Assembly (NCBI GenBank): GCA_028554795.2
Contig: CM068825.1
Span: 158,043,053-158,107,052, forward strand
Origin: Sinohyriopsis cumingii
Taxonomy: Eukaryota; Mollusca; Bivalvia; Unionida; Unionidae
Reading direction: 5' to 3'
DNA length: 64,000 nt
The first letter of the stretch is position 1, and every line of letters starts with the position of its first letter. Positions 48,712 to 61,076 of the stretch are shown here, piece by piece. Below the pieces are notes generated by a model that was given only the letters and a program-made list of their open reading frames with translations, did not search any database and had not been told where the DNA came from. The position numbers were made by a program, and so were the translations under genes.

Positions 48712-49021
48712 AAACCCAAAGGCCCTTTTCAGGGCCAGCCATATTTCTTGAAAAGAGATAGCCTTTGAATTGCCTACCCCTTTTTTAAAAATTTAAATTT
48801 AAATTTAAATTTAAAAAAAATTTTTTTTTAAAAAAAAAAATCCCATGTTCCATTCCCCTTGACGCTAGATTGTCCCACGATTTATTCCCATGTTAAATTC
48901 CCCTTGACGCTAGATTGTCCCACGATTTTTCTCCATGTTAATTTTCCATTGACGCCAGATTGTCCCAAGGGTTTTTTTAATGCTTTTTCCCATTGACGCT
49001 AGGGTATCCCCTTTCACTACT
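48712..49021. repeat. Right terminal inverted repeat
   Basis: 310 bp, inverted match to 28602-28910, ending CCTTTCACTACT. It has the same 45-bp subterminal repeats and the same self-complementary A/T block (about 48783-48841). Confidence 0.95.
48721..48763 (+). terminator. Histone-type 3' stem-loop (SL5)
   Basis: Plus strand CCAAAGGCCCTTTTCAGGGCC (stem 48721-48736), then AGCCA, then the purine-rich TTGAAAAGAGATAG. It is the TIR counterpart of SL1 and serves R2. Confidence 0.85.
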
Positions 49022-49027
49022 GACATA
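49022..49027. other. Right target-site duplication, GACATA
   Basis: Identical to 28596-28601 and directly adjacent to the last base of the right TIR. Confidence 0.95.
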
Positions 49028-49340
49028 AACTATAAAACACTATAGGTGTAGCTACAAAAATTCAGACATCGGTAGCCATCCTATTTTTGTATTAAAAAAA
49101 TATTTCAATTTAGAACAATATGAGTGGTCATTTTTACGAGGATTAAATAAAGGTCGGTGGAGTTTATCCTTGTTTTCGCAATGCAGTCATTAATAGCAGT
49201 GTCGAAATGTATATTTTGCCAAGACATCGTGGTTGCTGTCACGTTCAGCAGGTGGTCACTCATAACAGCATTTATATAATAAAATCAATCCGTGCATTAC
49301 AATTGTGGTCGCTCATAGCAGAGGTCTCTCATAGCAGTTT
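49028..49340. repeat. Dispersed repeat, right part (Polinton target)
   Basis: Collinear with about 52920-53180: both carry GCAGTGTC followed by AAATGTATATT, and CATTTATATAATAAAATCAA. It continues the repeat copy that starts at 27420. Confidence 0.8.
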
Positions 49341-49653
49341 TTACTGTACTAACATATTGTTTAATAATACAAAAATTTGGGCTGGAAGCATAACACCTGG
49401 TTTAAAGACCAAGATGGGGTTTATGGGAGGATCTACTCAGCTTAACATTTTCTTTCTGACTGAAAATGAACAGAATATGGAATAAACACCTAATCTGTCA
49501 ACTAGGCCAAAACTTAATTTGTCTTCCTGGATAGCCAACTATCCCTGTTTCTCACTGCTGACCTCAAACCTTTTCTCTCCTCAAGGGGTAAAACAAATTC
49601 CTGAAATTGATTTGTGCATGTAATCAAGTGTTTAGTATATTTTATATACTAAT

Positions 49654-49654
49654 C

Positions 49655-49694
<40 letters not shown>
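49654..49694. repeat. (AT)n microsatellite
   Basis: Pure TA/AT dinucleotide run. Confidence 0.95.
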
Positions 49695-49697
<3 letters not shown>

Positions 49698-49850
49698 TTT
49701 AAAAATATACCTACCCTAACTATAAAACCAGTGCAATAGGAAATAAACAGTTTTTAAAGGCCTTTTGTGCCTGAATTTAATTTGTTACTATCTAACACCT
49801 ATAAAAGTAAAATAACTCTTTTTCAATCCTCCTACTATTCATGTACTTAC

Positions 49851-49969
49851 TGGGACTGGTTTGTTTCCAAGATAATTGAGGTCACTGTTTTCTCCAAACA
49901 GATAAGCTTCTGGCTGAGTCATATCAAATCTCTCCCCACCCATTATGAAATGGGTCCCAAAATAGCTTC
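49851..49969 (-). CDS. MGRN1: MGRN1-like exon 2
   Basis: A 119-nt exon (acceptor TTTTTTGCAG, donor CCA|GTAAGT). It encodes SYFGTHFIMGGERFDMTQPE then AYLFGENSDLNYLGNKPVP, closely matching YFASHFFMGGEKFD...GYLFGENMDLNFLGSRPVQ of Mahogunin. The first two bases complete a Gly codon from exon 1, and the exon ends in phase 0 as exon 3 needs. Confidence 0.95.
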
Positions 49970-51939
49970 CTGCAAAAAAGCATAAATATTCAGTTACAAG
50001 CAATTAAATTCCTTTCTGCAATTATATTAAGCATAATCATTTTGAAACATCTGATTAAAGCATTTGTCCGGGGCTTTCCAAATGCCTTGCAAGTCAGACA
50101 GGTGTGTGTTGTCATGCCTTCATTTTGTCACCACACCTAAATTTCTTGCTGCCATGCTATAAAGTTACTAAATAAATATCCAAATTATAATAATTTCAAT
50201 GATAACTGGAGCTAGATTGTTACTTTCTTCAGTTATTCACAAAGTTTCTTTAATTTTTTTCTAGTCTTCTCTCTAAAACTTTTTTACACTGGTGGAAAGT
50301 GGAAAATTTCTTTGCCTGAATGAACCTAAAATGGAAGGGATTCTATGAAGTTCTATCTGCCAGCAATAAATTAATCTTTTAGTGCTATTCCTTTAGGAAA
50401 TAATTCAATAAATTGTTTTATTTTATCCCAGGACTCTAAAACTAATTGCACTTTTTAAATTTGATTGGGTAATTTGTGAACACTGCAAAATTAAAACTTA
50501 CGATATAAAAAATTGTCTTAATCATCAGGATGTTAATTATGCCATTTCAGAATTATGGGTAAAACAGCTGACTAATTTAAAGTACTTTTATAATTATATG
50601 TCACATCTAAGAGTCACATGAAAAACACGATTTTTGATTCACAAATTCTCACACTACAGCTTGTGTTTTACCAGTGTTATGTATATTTAATTTATATTGT
50701 GTGCTTAACCTTAGTCCATGATTGAGGGGAGAGTTTTGGCCTTCCTGACTTTTGTCCTTTTCTTTAAAAGAATGTTTATTTGGATTTGAGTATATTGTTT
50801 TTTCCTTGAGAAATTCAAATGTGTCTTAGGTCAAGCGAAATAGTATATGTAACAAAGTCTTCAAACCTGTTCATACCAGTCATTGGGAATCTATGATCAA
50901 AGCTTTTACTTTGATATATTTTGCTCATAGGAAACATTTAACCATTGGAATTACAAAGTGCTCACAGACTTTTTGGATTTAAAACACTACTTTGGGAATA
51001 TTGTCCATTCTTTGAAAGAGATTCTGGATTCTATCACTGTGATACATCAAGACTATTGGTACATCAGCACATTTTCGACTATAGGATTTCATTAGGAATT
51101 TCTATATATTTAGACTTGTGAAAGAACATTTAGGATTTAATTCAAAATACAGTACATTTTATGATTTTCACTTTTTCATCAATGGAAATATATTGCATTT
51201 TGAATTTTACTAAACTTGCTGATTTCATTAATCTTCTGAAAAAAAGAGAGATTGTATTGTCGTTATGTATGCCCAAAACCAGTACCTGAATAAATGGTAA
51301 ACAGGTATGATTTCACACTTAATGTTGATGAAATATTATCACCCTGGGCAGTTTTTACAGTTAACTGTCATAGCTACAATAAACAACCATCTCTCCACAG
51401 ATTACTTACTGATAATAAATACTGTAAATACTATCCTACATACTGCAAACATGAAGCTGGCTGCTGTAAACGTCATACTACATACCGTAAACATCATACC
51501 AACTGAGACATTCTGGAGATTATGACATCTGTCAAAACAACATCAATACTCAGAATCGGAGGAGATACACAAACAGCATTTTTAAATACATATAAAAAGT
51601 CAACAAGATCATGAATAAAATCTGAACATTAGTAGCATCCAGCCCCTAATGAGTACAAAGATGAACAGTAATGATACCTGAACATTAGTATCATCCAGCC
51701 CCTAATGAGTACAAAGATGAACAGTAACGATACGTGCAGCATCAAAACACTCCAACAAACCACTGAGAAGACCGAAGTCAACAACTACATGTTAATATAG
51801 TAAAACCTGTCTTGACAGACTTCCCCTTCTGCCAACAAAAATGGTCTCTCAAGACAGATGGATTTTCATAATAGGTTTGTACAAAAAGATCAGTTTCCAG
51901 GCTCAATTTCAGCGCTCTTTAAGAAGGAAAAATAACAAC
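49970..51939. other. MGRN1 intron 1, right of exon 2
   Basis: AT-rich. A 57-bp direct duplication (CATTAGTAGCATCCAGCCCC type) lies near 51620-51735. Nothing else supported. Confidence 0.5.
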
Positions 51940-53180
51940 AATTATTGTACACAAATTTTATTCTTTATTAATAGTTTTTGTGAAAATAATGAATGAATAT
52001 GAAATCAAAATTACACACTGATAAAGATATACATCTATCACTGAACATGAATCACATTTATATTTTAACATCACAAGTACTTGTATTATCATATGATTTT
52101 TTTTAACCAACATTTCAACTAGTTTGTGACTGGTCTCAATTACATTAATTATTTCCTCCAATGTTAAAATGTGGTTCTTTTTAGTTGGCAGGTTCTGCCA
52201 TTGTTACTGAGGTGCTAGGTGCTAAAATTATCAGTGCTCAACTGAAATAAAGACTGTAATGACAGTTTTGGTCAGGCTTTGGGGAAATATGAAATATATA
52301 CATGTACACCGTACATGTACCAGTGAATGCCAAGAAAACGGACATAATAACTTGTCCAGAAACAGAATGATTTATTCAGAGACATAAGTCAATGGCTCAA
52401 TTCACAGATGACATAAAGGGATTAACTTTATCATCAGAGAAAACGGCCACACCAACTTAACAGACAATGCCTTGGTGTGTGTAATGTAATTACATTAACA
52501 TCGAATAAAAGCAACAAACAACAACTTTCGAATCCAGGAAACAATTCTCATTTGCTGATTTTAATAGACAAAGACTTCATCAAAGACTTCATTCACCCCC
52601 AAACAGAAAAGATAACTAATGCAACCACTAATTGACTTCAGCACTACAACTGCAGTTTGTGACATGCACTTTAGCCTGGTTTACAGCCTACAACAATGAT
52701 GCTAAATGCCTGACAAGTGAAATTTAAACCAGTACACATTCTCTTTTTCTTTCTTTAGTTGTTTGTTTGTTTTTGACCAGAACAGTCTTTAGTTTTCAAG
52801 TGGTCGCTGTTACAAATTACTAAATAACAGTGGTGTTTTTTGTCTGTTCTCATGATATAATTGTTAAAAGTGTTGGAACAATCTCCATGTAGTCTAGTCT
52901 GTTTTACAATTATACAATATATGATGCTATAAGCATGACCTCTATACAATTTCAGAAATCAGCAGCCAGCCAATATTTTTTTAAAGAACATTCTAAGCAG
53001 TCATAGTTAAAAAAGATCAAAGGTCAATGGTGTTTATCTGTTTTTGTGATGTAGTCATTTACAGCAGTGTCAAAATGTATATTCTGCCCAGACATTTTGA
53101 TCACTGGTCTCATTTAGCAGATGGTCACTCACAACTGCATTTATATAATAAAATCAATTATTGCATTATGAATGTGAATG
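51940..53180. repeat. Dispersed repeat, second copy without Polinton
   Basis: Diverged, same-orientation paralogue of 27420-28601 plus 49022-49340. The position equivalent to the Polinton insertion lies near 52895-52925 (after CTAGTCTGTTTTAC), where no foreign DNA is present. Confidence 0.8.
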
Positions 53181-54713
53181 CTCTAAGGTTGCTCAAGACA
53201 TGCTTTTCCCAAAATTTCAAGCTGCTGAACTGTATGCCTTGTTCAAGGACTGTAATCACCTATTTCAAGAATGCTGATAGTAAGCATGAATAGATAAGAT
53301 AATTCTTTCATTATACAATAAATCCATCATCTGCATCCCAAGTCATAGACAATTTTATCTTAAATGATCTGTCAGAAATGCTATTGCTGACCAATAAAAT
53401 ATTCCTCAAAGATTTAAGCTTGGTCTACTTATGTCTATGTAAGCTACCTTGCCAGGAATTGCAGATATAATCACTTCTCAATTGTTTTTTAATTTCTTGG
53501 ATTTTTATTTGGCAATGGTTTCTTTCATTTATCTATCTACACTGGTACTCAACATACAAAACTGGTTTCAAATCAATCACAAATGGTATCCAATACTGTA
53601 TCGAAAATTTGTTTAATGCAAACAGCCTGACGTAAAAATGATTGAAGTTCCACTTACAAAAGCTTTAACATTTACAAAACATTCTTTTCTCATTATAAGA
53701 AACAGTATGCATTCATCTTGCAGTGGTCGAAGTACTCACAATGTTAAAACTGTATGTTGTTTCTGGTTTCTCCTTGTCAAAATGCAGTCTCCACTGTTCC
53801 ACCTATTTCAAGTCATTTATTATTTTAGTAATTAGCTTTAATTTTTTTAGCTGGTTTTACATCTGCTTTTCATAAAGAATCTTTAAATATTTAAGAGTTA
53901 AACATTACTGGCAATAATAACACAGACAATAATGTGATTGTTCAATGGAGACCACTCTCCAGGCTCATACCAACTTCTAGCACTTTCTGTATGTGCCAAA
54001 AATGTACATCCCAAAAGCCTTGAACTTTTGAGAGTCATTCATATGCTGTTTCATTTTACTTAAGAAAAGTATCAAATAATTTATGTCCATTTAAAATAAA
54101 CTCTCTTTTTCAGTTTTCATCAGTTTGCATTCATACATTTTTAGAGGGCGAGTTTTTTTACTCCAGTAGACTCTAATAATCGTAAAAAATTATAAAATGG
54201 TACAAAACATCATTGATTTTTCCTTCATGTGATCATGTCTGAAATATATTACCAAAGCCTTCTTGATAAATGTTGCAAAACATCCGTAACGTAAAATGGA
54301 TTTTATTATGCTATTTATATACCATGCATTTATGAAATTAAAATTAACTTGAAAGTAATATAAAAAAAACATAAAAAGAAATAATAAACTCAGGTAAAGA
54401 ATACCAGCGCATGTAGACATATAATTTAATAATTAGTTATATAATCGACTTAAAAGAAACAATATATAAAACATGCAATATTATTAAAGTAAAAGATATT
54501 TTGCTATTGATGTGAATGATTACTATGATTTCATGACTACATAAAGTGGTGTTTGTTTCTAACAAATTCAAGATATCGTAAGTCAAAATATTTCTTATGT
54601 TTCGTGTTTGCTGAGTAAAGACACAACATGTTCGAGTAAAGGTTCTACATACATTTAAAACCGGTGAACTTTTCAAAACTTGTTAAATCTAACATAAGCA
54701 TCCTTCGTTCTGA
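53181..54713. other. MGRN1 intron 1 sequence
   Basis: AT-rich, no supported gene or repeat. Confidence 0.5.
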
Positions 54714-55037
54714 ACCGATCTGGTGGCATCGTGGTTAGAGCATCTGCCTCAGATGTGGGAGGTCATGGGTTCGATCCCCAGCCTAATTATACCAAAGACT
54801 CAAACAAATGGTACTAACAGCTGCCTTGCTTGGCACTCAGCATGAAAAGGTTAGTGTTAGGACTGGTCGGCCTGGTCTTAGGATAACATGACTGGGTGGG
54901 ACATCATGCTACATGCCTGCAGCATTGATGCTCCAGTGTTAGACATCACTATAAACTGCCACATTGCAGACATCATAGCGATATGACTGAAAAATTGTTA
55001 AAGCTATGTTAAAAATCCAAATCACACACATACACAC
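54714..55037 (+). mobile_element. tRNA-derived SINE, family A (copy 6, opposite orientation)
   Basis: Plus-strand head TGGTGGCATCGTGGTTAGAG and box B GGTTCGATCCC are followed by the family body and an ACACACA tail. It may be flanked by CCTTCGTTCTG (left) and CCTTTCATTCTG (right), a decayed target duplication. Confidence 0.88.
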
Positions 55038-56365
55038 CTTTCATTCTGCAGATAGATGAAGCCACAAATGAAAGTATTTTTGTTTGTTTTCAATGTTCTG
55101 AGTAGCACTAACATATGTTAGAGTATAATTTTCTAGAATGACTTCTTAAAAGCCTGTTTTCCAAGGTGCACTTTTGTCTAGTCCTATAATGTAAGACACA
55201 TCACCTGATATTTTTGTTCTGGGTGTGTGTAGCATGTTTTGATGTCGACTAAAAGTAACGAAAGTCAAATTTTCAGAAATATCACACATAACTGGCAACC
55301 AACAACGATGCTTTCATAGAAAGTAAAGTTATAATGTTTTTGGAAAGCTATGAAAGCCGAAATCTGGTTAAGTTGAAATATTTGTTAATGAAATGAATAA
55401 AAATATATTATGCTTACTGGAAGTGTAAAGCAATGTTTCATTCAAGAAACATATCCGCCACATGAACCTACTTAAACATACTTTGGCATACCTCAACAAC
55501 CGTCACATTGCAACAAATTCAAATGTATGTCAATGGAACATGAAAATGCGTCCATTTGCTAGTGTCATATTTTCATACTGCCAGGATAAAGACAGCACAG
55601 TAAGTATATTAATTACACATAAATTAGTGGAATATATGCTGCCAAATGTGTGAGATATTCCTGAAACTTTGACTACTTGTTCCAATGTCCATGACATCGG
55701 AACATGCAATACAAGCCCATTATTTGGACAGTAAGACAAATCACTTAAACAAAAACAACATGTGCTATGTCTTACTTTGTAGGACTAACTTTTGTCGCAT
55801 CAAGATTGATGCTATGTAGTATGATAGAGTTTTTTACGGCATGTTTGACAAACGTCTCCTCATTCAATCAAAAACATTTGCTAATTTCAATGGTAGTCAT
55901 CATCTTTAAATGTTGTTACGACCATTTTTCAAAAAGTAAACGTACGATTTGGTACGAGATCATTTTATTTTTTGTTTTTTTACTTCAAATAGATAATCAC
56001 TATTTGCCTTATAAATAAAATAAGTAGATTTTTATTTTATTCACAAGACAAAATATACAATCCAAAATTCAATGTTTTGGAATATTTTATAATTTTGACC
56101 ATTATTGGGTCTACTGAAGCCAAACGAAGCCCCGGTTTTTAGATGCTGTACCAGACACCATTTGCAATTATCTTCTTATACAAATCGGGATATACAGTTG
56201 TAGAAAACTTCTGTTACATTTCTTATGACATTGGTAATAAATAAACATCAGAACATTATGCTAAACTTTGTGAAAGTCATGCATTATCTTACTGGTGTAA
56301 TAATAAAATGCAGACCCAGTGCCCCAAATCATTTTGCTTGTGATAATTGCATAAGTGTAATAAAC
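55038..56365. other. MGRN1 intron 1 sequence next to exon 1
   Basis: AT-rich, no supported gene. Open frames of 60-83 codons show no family signature. Confidence 0.5.
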
Positions 56366-56462
56366 CTGTTTTGGGAGGATATTTGTAAGCGTTGTTGGAG
56401 AGTATGTCTACCACTTCAACTCCACCATTTCTTCTGCTAAGCGTGCTTGTAAAAGCCCCCAT
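56366..56462 (-). CDS. MGRN1: MGRN1-like exon 1 (start codon)
   Basis: ATG at 56460-56462 (minus), then MGAFTSTLSRRNGGVEVVDI and NNAYKYPPKT to the donor ACAG|GTTTAT. This matches the MGxxLSRRxAGVEDIDI...YRYPPKS start of Mahogunin, including the Gly2 that allows N-myristoylation in the family. The exon leaves one base completed by exon 2. Mahogunin proteins are RING-type E3 ubiquitin ligases acting in endosomal trafficking and receptor control. Confidence 0.94.
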
Positions 56463-57145
<683 letters not shown>

Positions 57146-57215
57146 TAAGTTCTCACACTTATGTAATTATTTTTTTTAATGTCATCATCTAAAACGTGTC
57201 AGTTTTCTTTTCCAG

Positions 57216-57302
57216 ACTGCCTTAAGTATGTTTTTCGCAGAATCTACGATACCTTCATGTAGAAACTGCAATGGACATCAAACAAGCGGAAGTTATCACT
57301 CG
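57216..57302 (+). CDS. UBALD: UBALD exon 2
   Basis: An 87-nt phase-0 exon (acceptor CTTTTCCAG, donor TCG|GTAAGC) encoding TALSMFFAESTIPSCRNCNG then HQTSGSYHS. It continues the family motif WQFETALSTFFQETNIPNS. The remaining His- and Pro-rich C-terminal exon has not been found to the right within this window. Confidence 0.9.
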
Positions 57303-58782
57303 GTAAGCAACCAGACTGTCGTCCATTTTGATGACATCATACTTGTATTTATATTTTTTCTTTCTTTCTTCTTCTCGTAAATGTCATTAAACAGTTGAAT
57401 GATACGCAGCGGCATCATTCTGTATTGTGAGCCAACAAGTATCTGATTGTATGATTTAACAAGGTTTTATCACTTAGTGAATATGGTTTTGTTTTCGGTG
57501 TAAATGCTAGATTATTGACTTTGACCTAGTTTAGAAGTGATCACGTTGAAAGAGTGCCCCGAATGCGTGTTCATTGTGTACACAATATCCGTCAAGAATA
57601 CAAGTACGCACTTGAGATAATAATGAATAGGAAGTAACTTACGTATATGAATTATAAATAGTCGGAAATAAAAATAACTGTTTTGGAAAATATCTCATTA
57701 TGATATACTTGTTAAAAAAATTAATCTGTCATGGAATAATTTAGTGTAAAGAAAAATCAGTTGTGTAAATTTGTTAAAAATTCTGTAATACCATAAGACA
57801 TACAAAAAATTTAAGTTTTGAGCCAACTGTGCATCAGCTAGAAGTGAACATTAATTTTAAAGAATCTTTATCAACTGTAACTGAGTGACTTAGTAAGATG
57901 TATACAGTGTAAACAATGTATCATAATTATATAGCAGAACTGAACAAATCCACTTAAATGATGCATGGGATAAACTCAGATTTGGCTTGGATGAGCTCAA
58001 ATAAAAGAGAGGTCATGGCCATAAAGCTTGATGTCCCACAGTGTTATTCTCAGCTATCTGGCCACACTATATACAAGCACCTTTATTTAACGTTTATACA
58101 TCATTTGCATAAATATTATAAATTTTATTTATTTACACTGTCAGTCACAAACATATTGTCATTTTCAATGTTAGTCTTGCTTTTTGTCTTGAAGATTTGA
58201 GAATTAAACGCTTATTATATGAAGCAGGTTTTGACAAACGGGGAATAAATATTCATATTTTAACTTTTTATCAGTTACATTTTATCATTTTTGTATGTGT
58301 CTTTGATTTGTTGACTTTTAAAGTTTTAATAATCTAGTGGGTGAGTAAGCTACTCCCTTTAATCATTATGCAGGCCAGTGAAAATGTCATGTTGAAGTTT
58401 AGGTCAGATCAAGCTTGCTGATTCTTCAATGTTAGCTTCTGAAATATTGGTTTGTGCAAGGTGACTTGGTGATAATTATTAAGGACATAACTCATAAGAT
58501 TTCTTGATTGTGGATGTAGTTAAGCAACTAGCCTTTCTTCTGACAAGTATTCATGCATTTTATTCTCCATCAGTTCAAGCCCATCATACTTTCTCATAAC
58601 CATACCTTTTTCATATGGTTCTCAGAGAACAGTGCCTCTCTTTGTTAAATTCATAGCATGATGGATGTATTGCTTTATCACCCATATAAATAGCATATTG
58701 GCAGTGCTCTTTGATGTTACTTCTCCTTTTGGACAGGGAGAAGTGAGAGTTTGACAGGGAGAAGTGGATGAGAAGCAAGAAA

Positions 58783-58841
<59 letters not shown>

Positions 58842-59819
58842 ATGTGTTCTGTTATTTGAATTATGTCCTCTATTTCCCAGTATTCATATTTGCATTTAAC
58901 ATTGGATTTAAGCAGTACTTAAAGTAGAAAATTTTCTGAGTTAATTTGGCCCTATGTCTCTACAAGAGAATAACACAAACCACATTGTAACACATTCCAA
59001 CTAGGTAACCAGGTTACATTATTGTAATTGCAAGTTAGTACAAATGCTTACTCAACTACCCTTAATCAAGTTTGTAAAAACAATATTTAAAAAATACTTT
59101 CTGAAAGTTCACATTAATGGCACTTTCTAAGACTAAACCTTTCCAACCGAATCGACACAAAGACTTGAGTGCATCTGTTTTTAAGAGGGGTTTTCATAAT
59201 GTAATCATTTTAAGTCAACATACCTCTGGAGAAAAAAATCACAGGGTGAAGTCATCTTCACTTTTCTAACAGAAGAATGCAAAGTTTACATTTTTTAGGC
59301 AACTTAGTCGCCCACTTGACCTGGTAGTATGACCCCTGTTAAAGATGGAAAACTTTGATATACATGGGGCTTTCCTTGTCTAAAAATAGAACTTGACTCT
59401 GCTAATATATGATCATGTGACAAACTAAATAGCAATTTTAGGCATAAATGGCAATGAAAGTGGATGTTGATACTTTCATATAAATTTATGTGTGTGTGCT
59501 TTTGTCACCAATGGGATGAAATAGTCTTATTACACAGTATTGTACTCTCCTTGAAGTAGAGCTGTTTTTTATATGCCATTTTATCTCCCTCTCTCTCAAA
59601 ATAAAAGGATGATCTCTCTGTCTATTTATATGGTATACACAGCCATACTACAATTCAGGGGTGTACCTAAAGTATTTGGCACTCGGGGTGGATCCTTCCT
59701 TTGGCACCTCCACAATTAATTTTAAAATGTAAACACGGAGAAAAATATATTATGCTTGCAAGTATATTTTTAAATAGTACAGTGCTGTGATAAGCAAATT
59801 GGAAATAACTTTTACTTGG
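57303..59819. other. UBALD intron sequence with (AT)n tract
   Basis: AT-rich. An (AT)n microsatellite lies at about 58785-58838. No supported gene. Confidence 0.5.
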
Positions 59820-60056
59820 TGGGGGGGGGGGGCGAGTGGTCTAAAGCGCTCTCCATTACAGATCACTGCCATCTCACCACTGTTTGCGTGGGTTCGAGTC
59901 TAGGATTCGGCCAATGTGGGTATGTCAGAAAGGATGCCTGTACTTTCTCATGGGTTCCCAGGGTTTAGCCGGGTTCTTCCTCCACCATTAATACTGGCCG
60001 CCATGCATAGCTTATTGTGTGCATGAAAAATGGCTTTAAACCCCACAACAACAACA
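59820..60056 (+). mobile_element. tRNA-derived SINE, family B (second copy)
   Basis: Plus-strand head with CGAGTGGTCTAAAGCGCTCT and box B GGTTCGAGTCT, then a body matching the copy at 12879 on the other strand (CCGGGTTCTTCCTCCACCAT). It ends in (CAA)n. A G-run precedes the head. Confidence 0.88.
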
Positions 60057-60887
60057 GCTTTGACTTTGGTGAGCTTTTCATTTGTTTTGAAAACTTGTAC
60101 TGGTATTTCAACTCTCCTGATGGCACACCACCACCCACCCAACCCCCCGCTGTCACTCGGGGTGACCCTCCCACGCACTCCCCTTAGTATGCCACTGCTG
60201 CAGTTTGAATGTTCGTAAGTGAAGCTTTTTGTGAACTTTAGCAAGAATATGTCGGATGGATCAACAGACAGACAAGGTAAATATGATAGGCCACCAGTAT
60301 AATGGCATGATATAAATGGTGATATTTTTAACAGGTTGAACTCTTGATTCCTTTTTAAAAACTGTAGGAATTCCTGGGGTAAATGAAACAAATTTTAGTA
60401 GAACCATGTTTGGCTCACTAGACTTTGATTGAAATAACATTTTTTTTAAAGTTGTAATCTGAAGGTTAAACTTGGGTCGGAGATTTTTCTCTTAGTTGCA
60501 TCAAGCTCAAGGACTGCCCATATAATTCTTAGGGAGGGAGGTGAATATTTTAACCCAAAAACTACAGTCTTAAGATCGCTGTTTATAAATCCTGCTCTGA
60601 TTTGTGGAAAAAGAACATAACCAGTTAGTAGAAAATAATTAAGAATCATGAGGTAACAGAAATATATTCTAATTTGAAAATAAATTCAAGCTGACCCCCT
60701 TCCCTTCTGCAGAAATATTTGGTTGATTCCTTATCAGACAGATACAAACAGCAATTATACAAGATGTAAAAGATATTTCTTTTATTTCTAAAGTTGGACT
60801 TAAATTGCCATAATCAGTTTAAAATTATTAAAATAAGTTTCTACCTGGCTGAAGTCAAAAGATACTTGGTTGCTATGGAGGCTATAT
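60057..60887. other. Non-coding stretch
   Basis: No supported gene; presumably UBALD intron. Confidence 0.5.
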
Positions 60888-61076
60888 GAAATAATAATAA
60901 TGAGGACTTTGTATTGCACCTAATCTTTAGAAGCTCCAAGCGTTTTACAACATTAGACAACACCTATAAGATATAAAACATATAATGATATGACTACAAA
61001 AACAAACACCATGAAATTAGAAAACAAAAAAAAAAACATGCTGAGAATATTTAAGGTAGGAAACATTATTAGGTCT

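Larger units (their letters stand above)
28602..49021. mobile_element. Complete Maverick/Polinton (adintovirus-like provirus), 20,420 bp
   Basis: Bounded by 309/310-bp terminal inverted repeats that begin AGTAGTGAAAGGGGATACCC, and flanked by the 6-bp duplication GACATA. It contains all core Polinton genes: retroviral-type integrase, protein-primed family B DNA polymerase, adenain-like protease, double-jelly-roll capsid, penton-like capsid and packaging ATPase. There are also about 15 accessory genes. GC content is visibly higher than in the host flanks. Most genes lie on the minus strand, the same strand as the host MGRN1 gene, in whose intron 2 it sits. All recognised genes except the polymerase have uninterrupted frames. 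Such elements replicate as self-synthesising transposons and probably also form virions; virion formation is an inference from the gene set. Confidence 0.98.
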
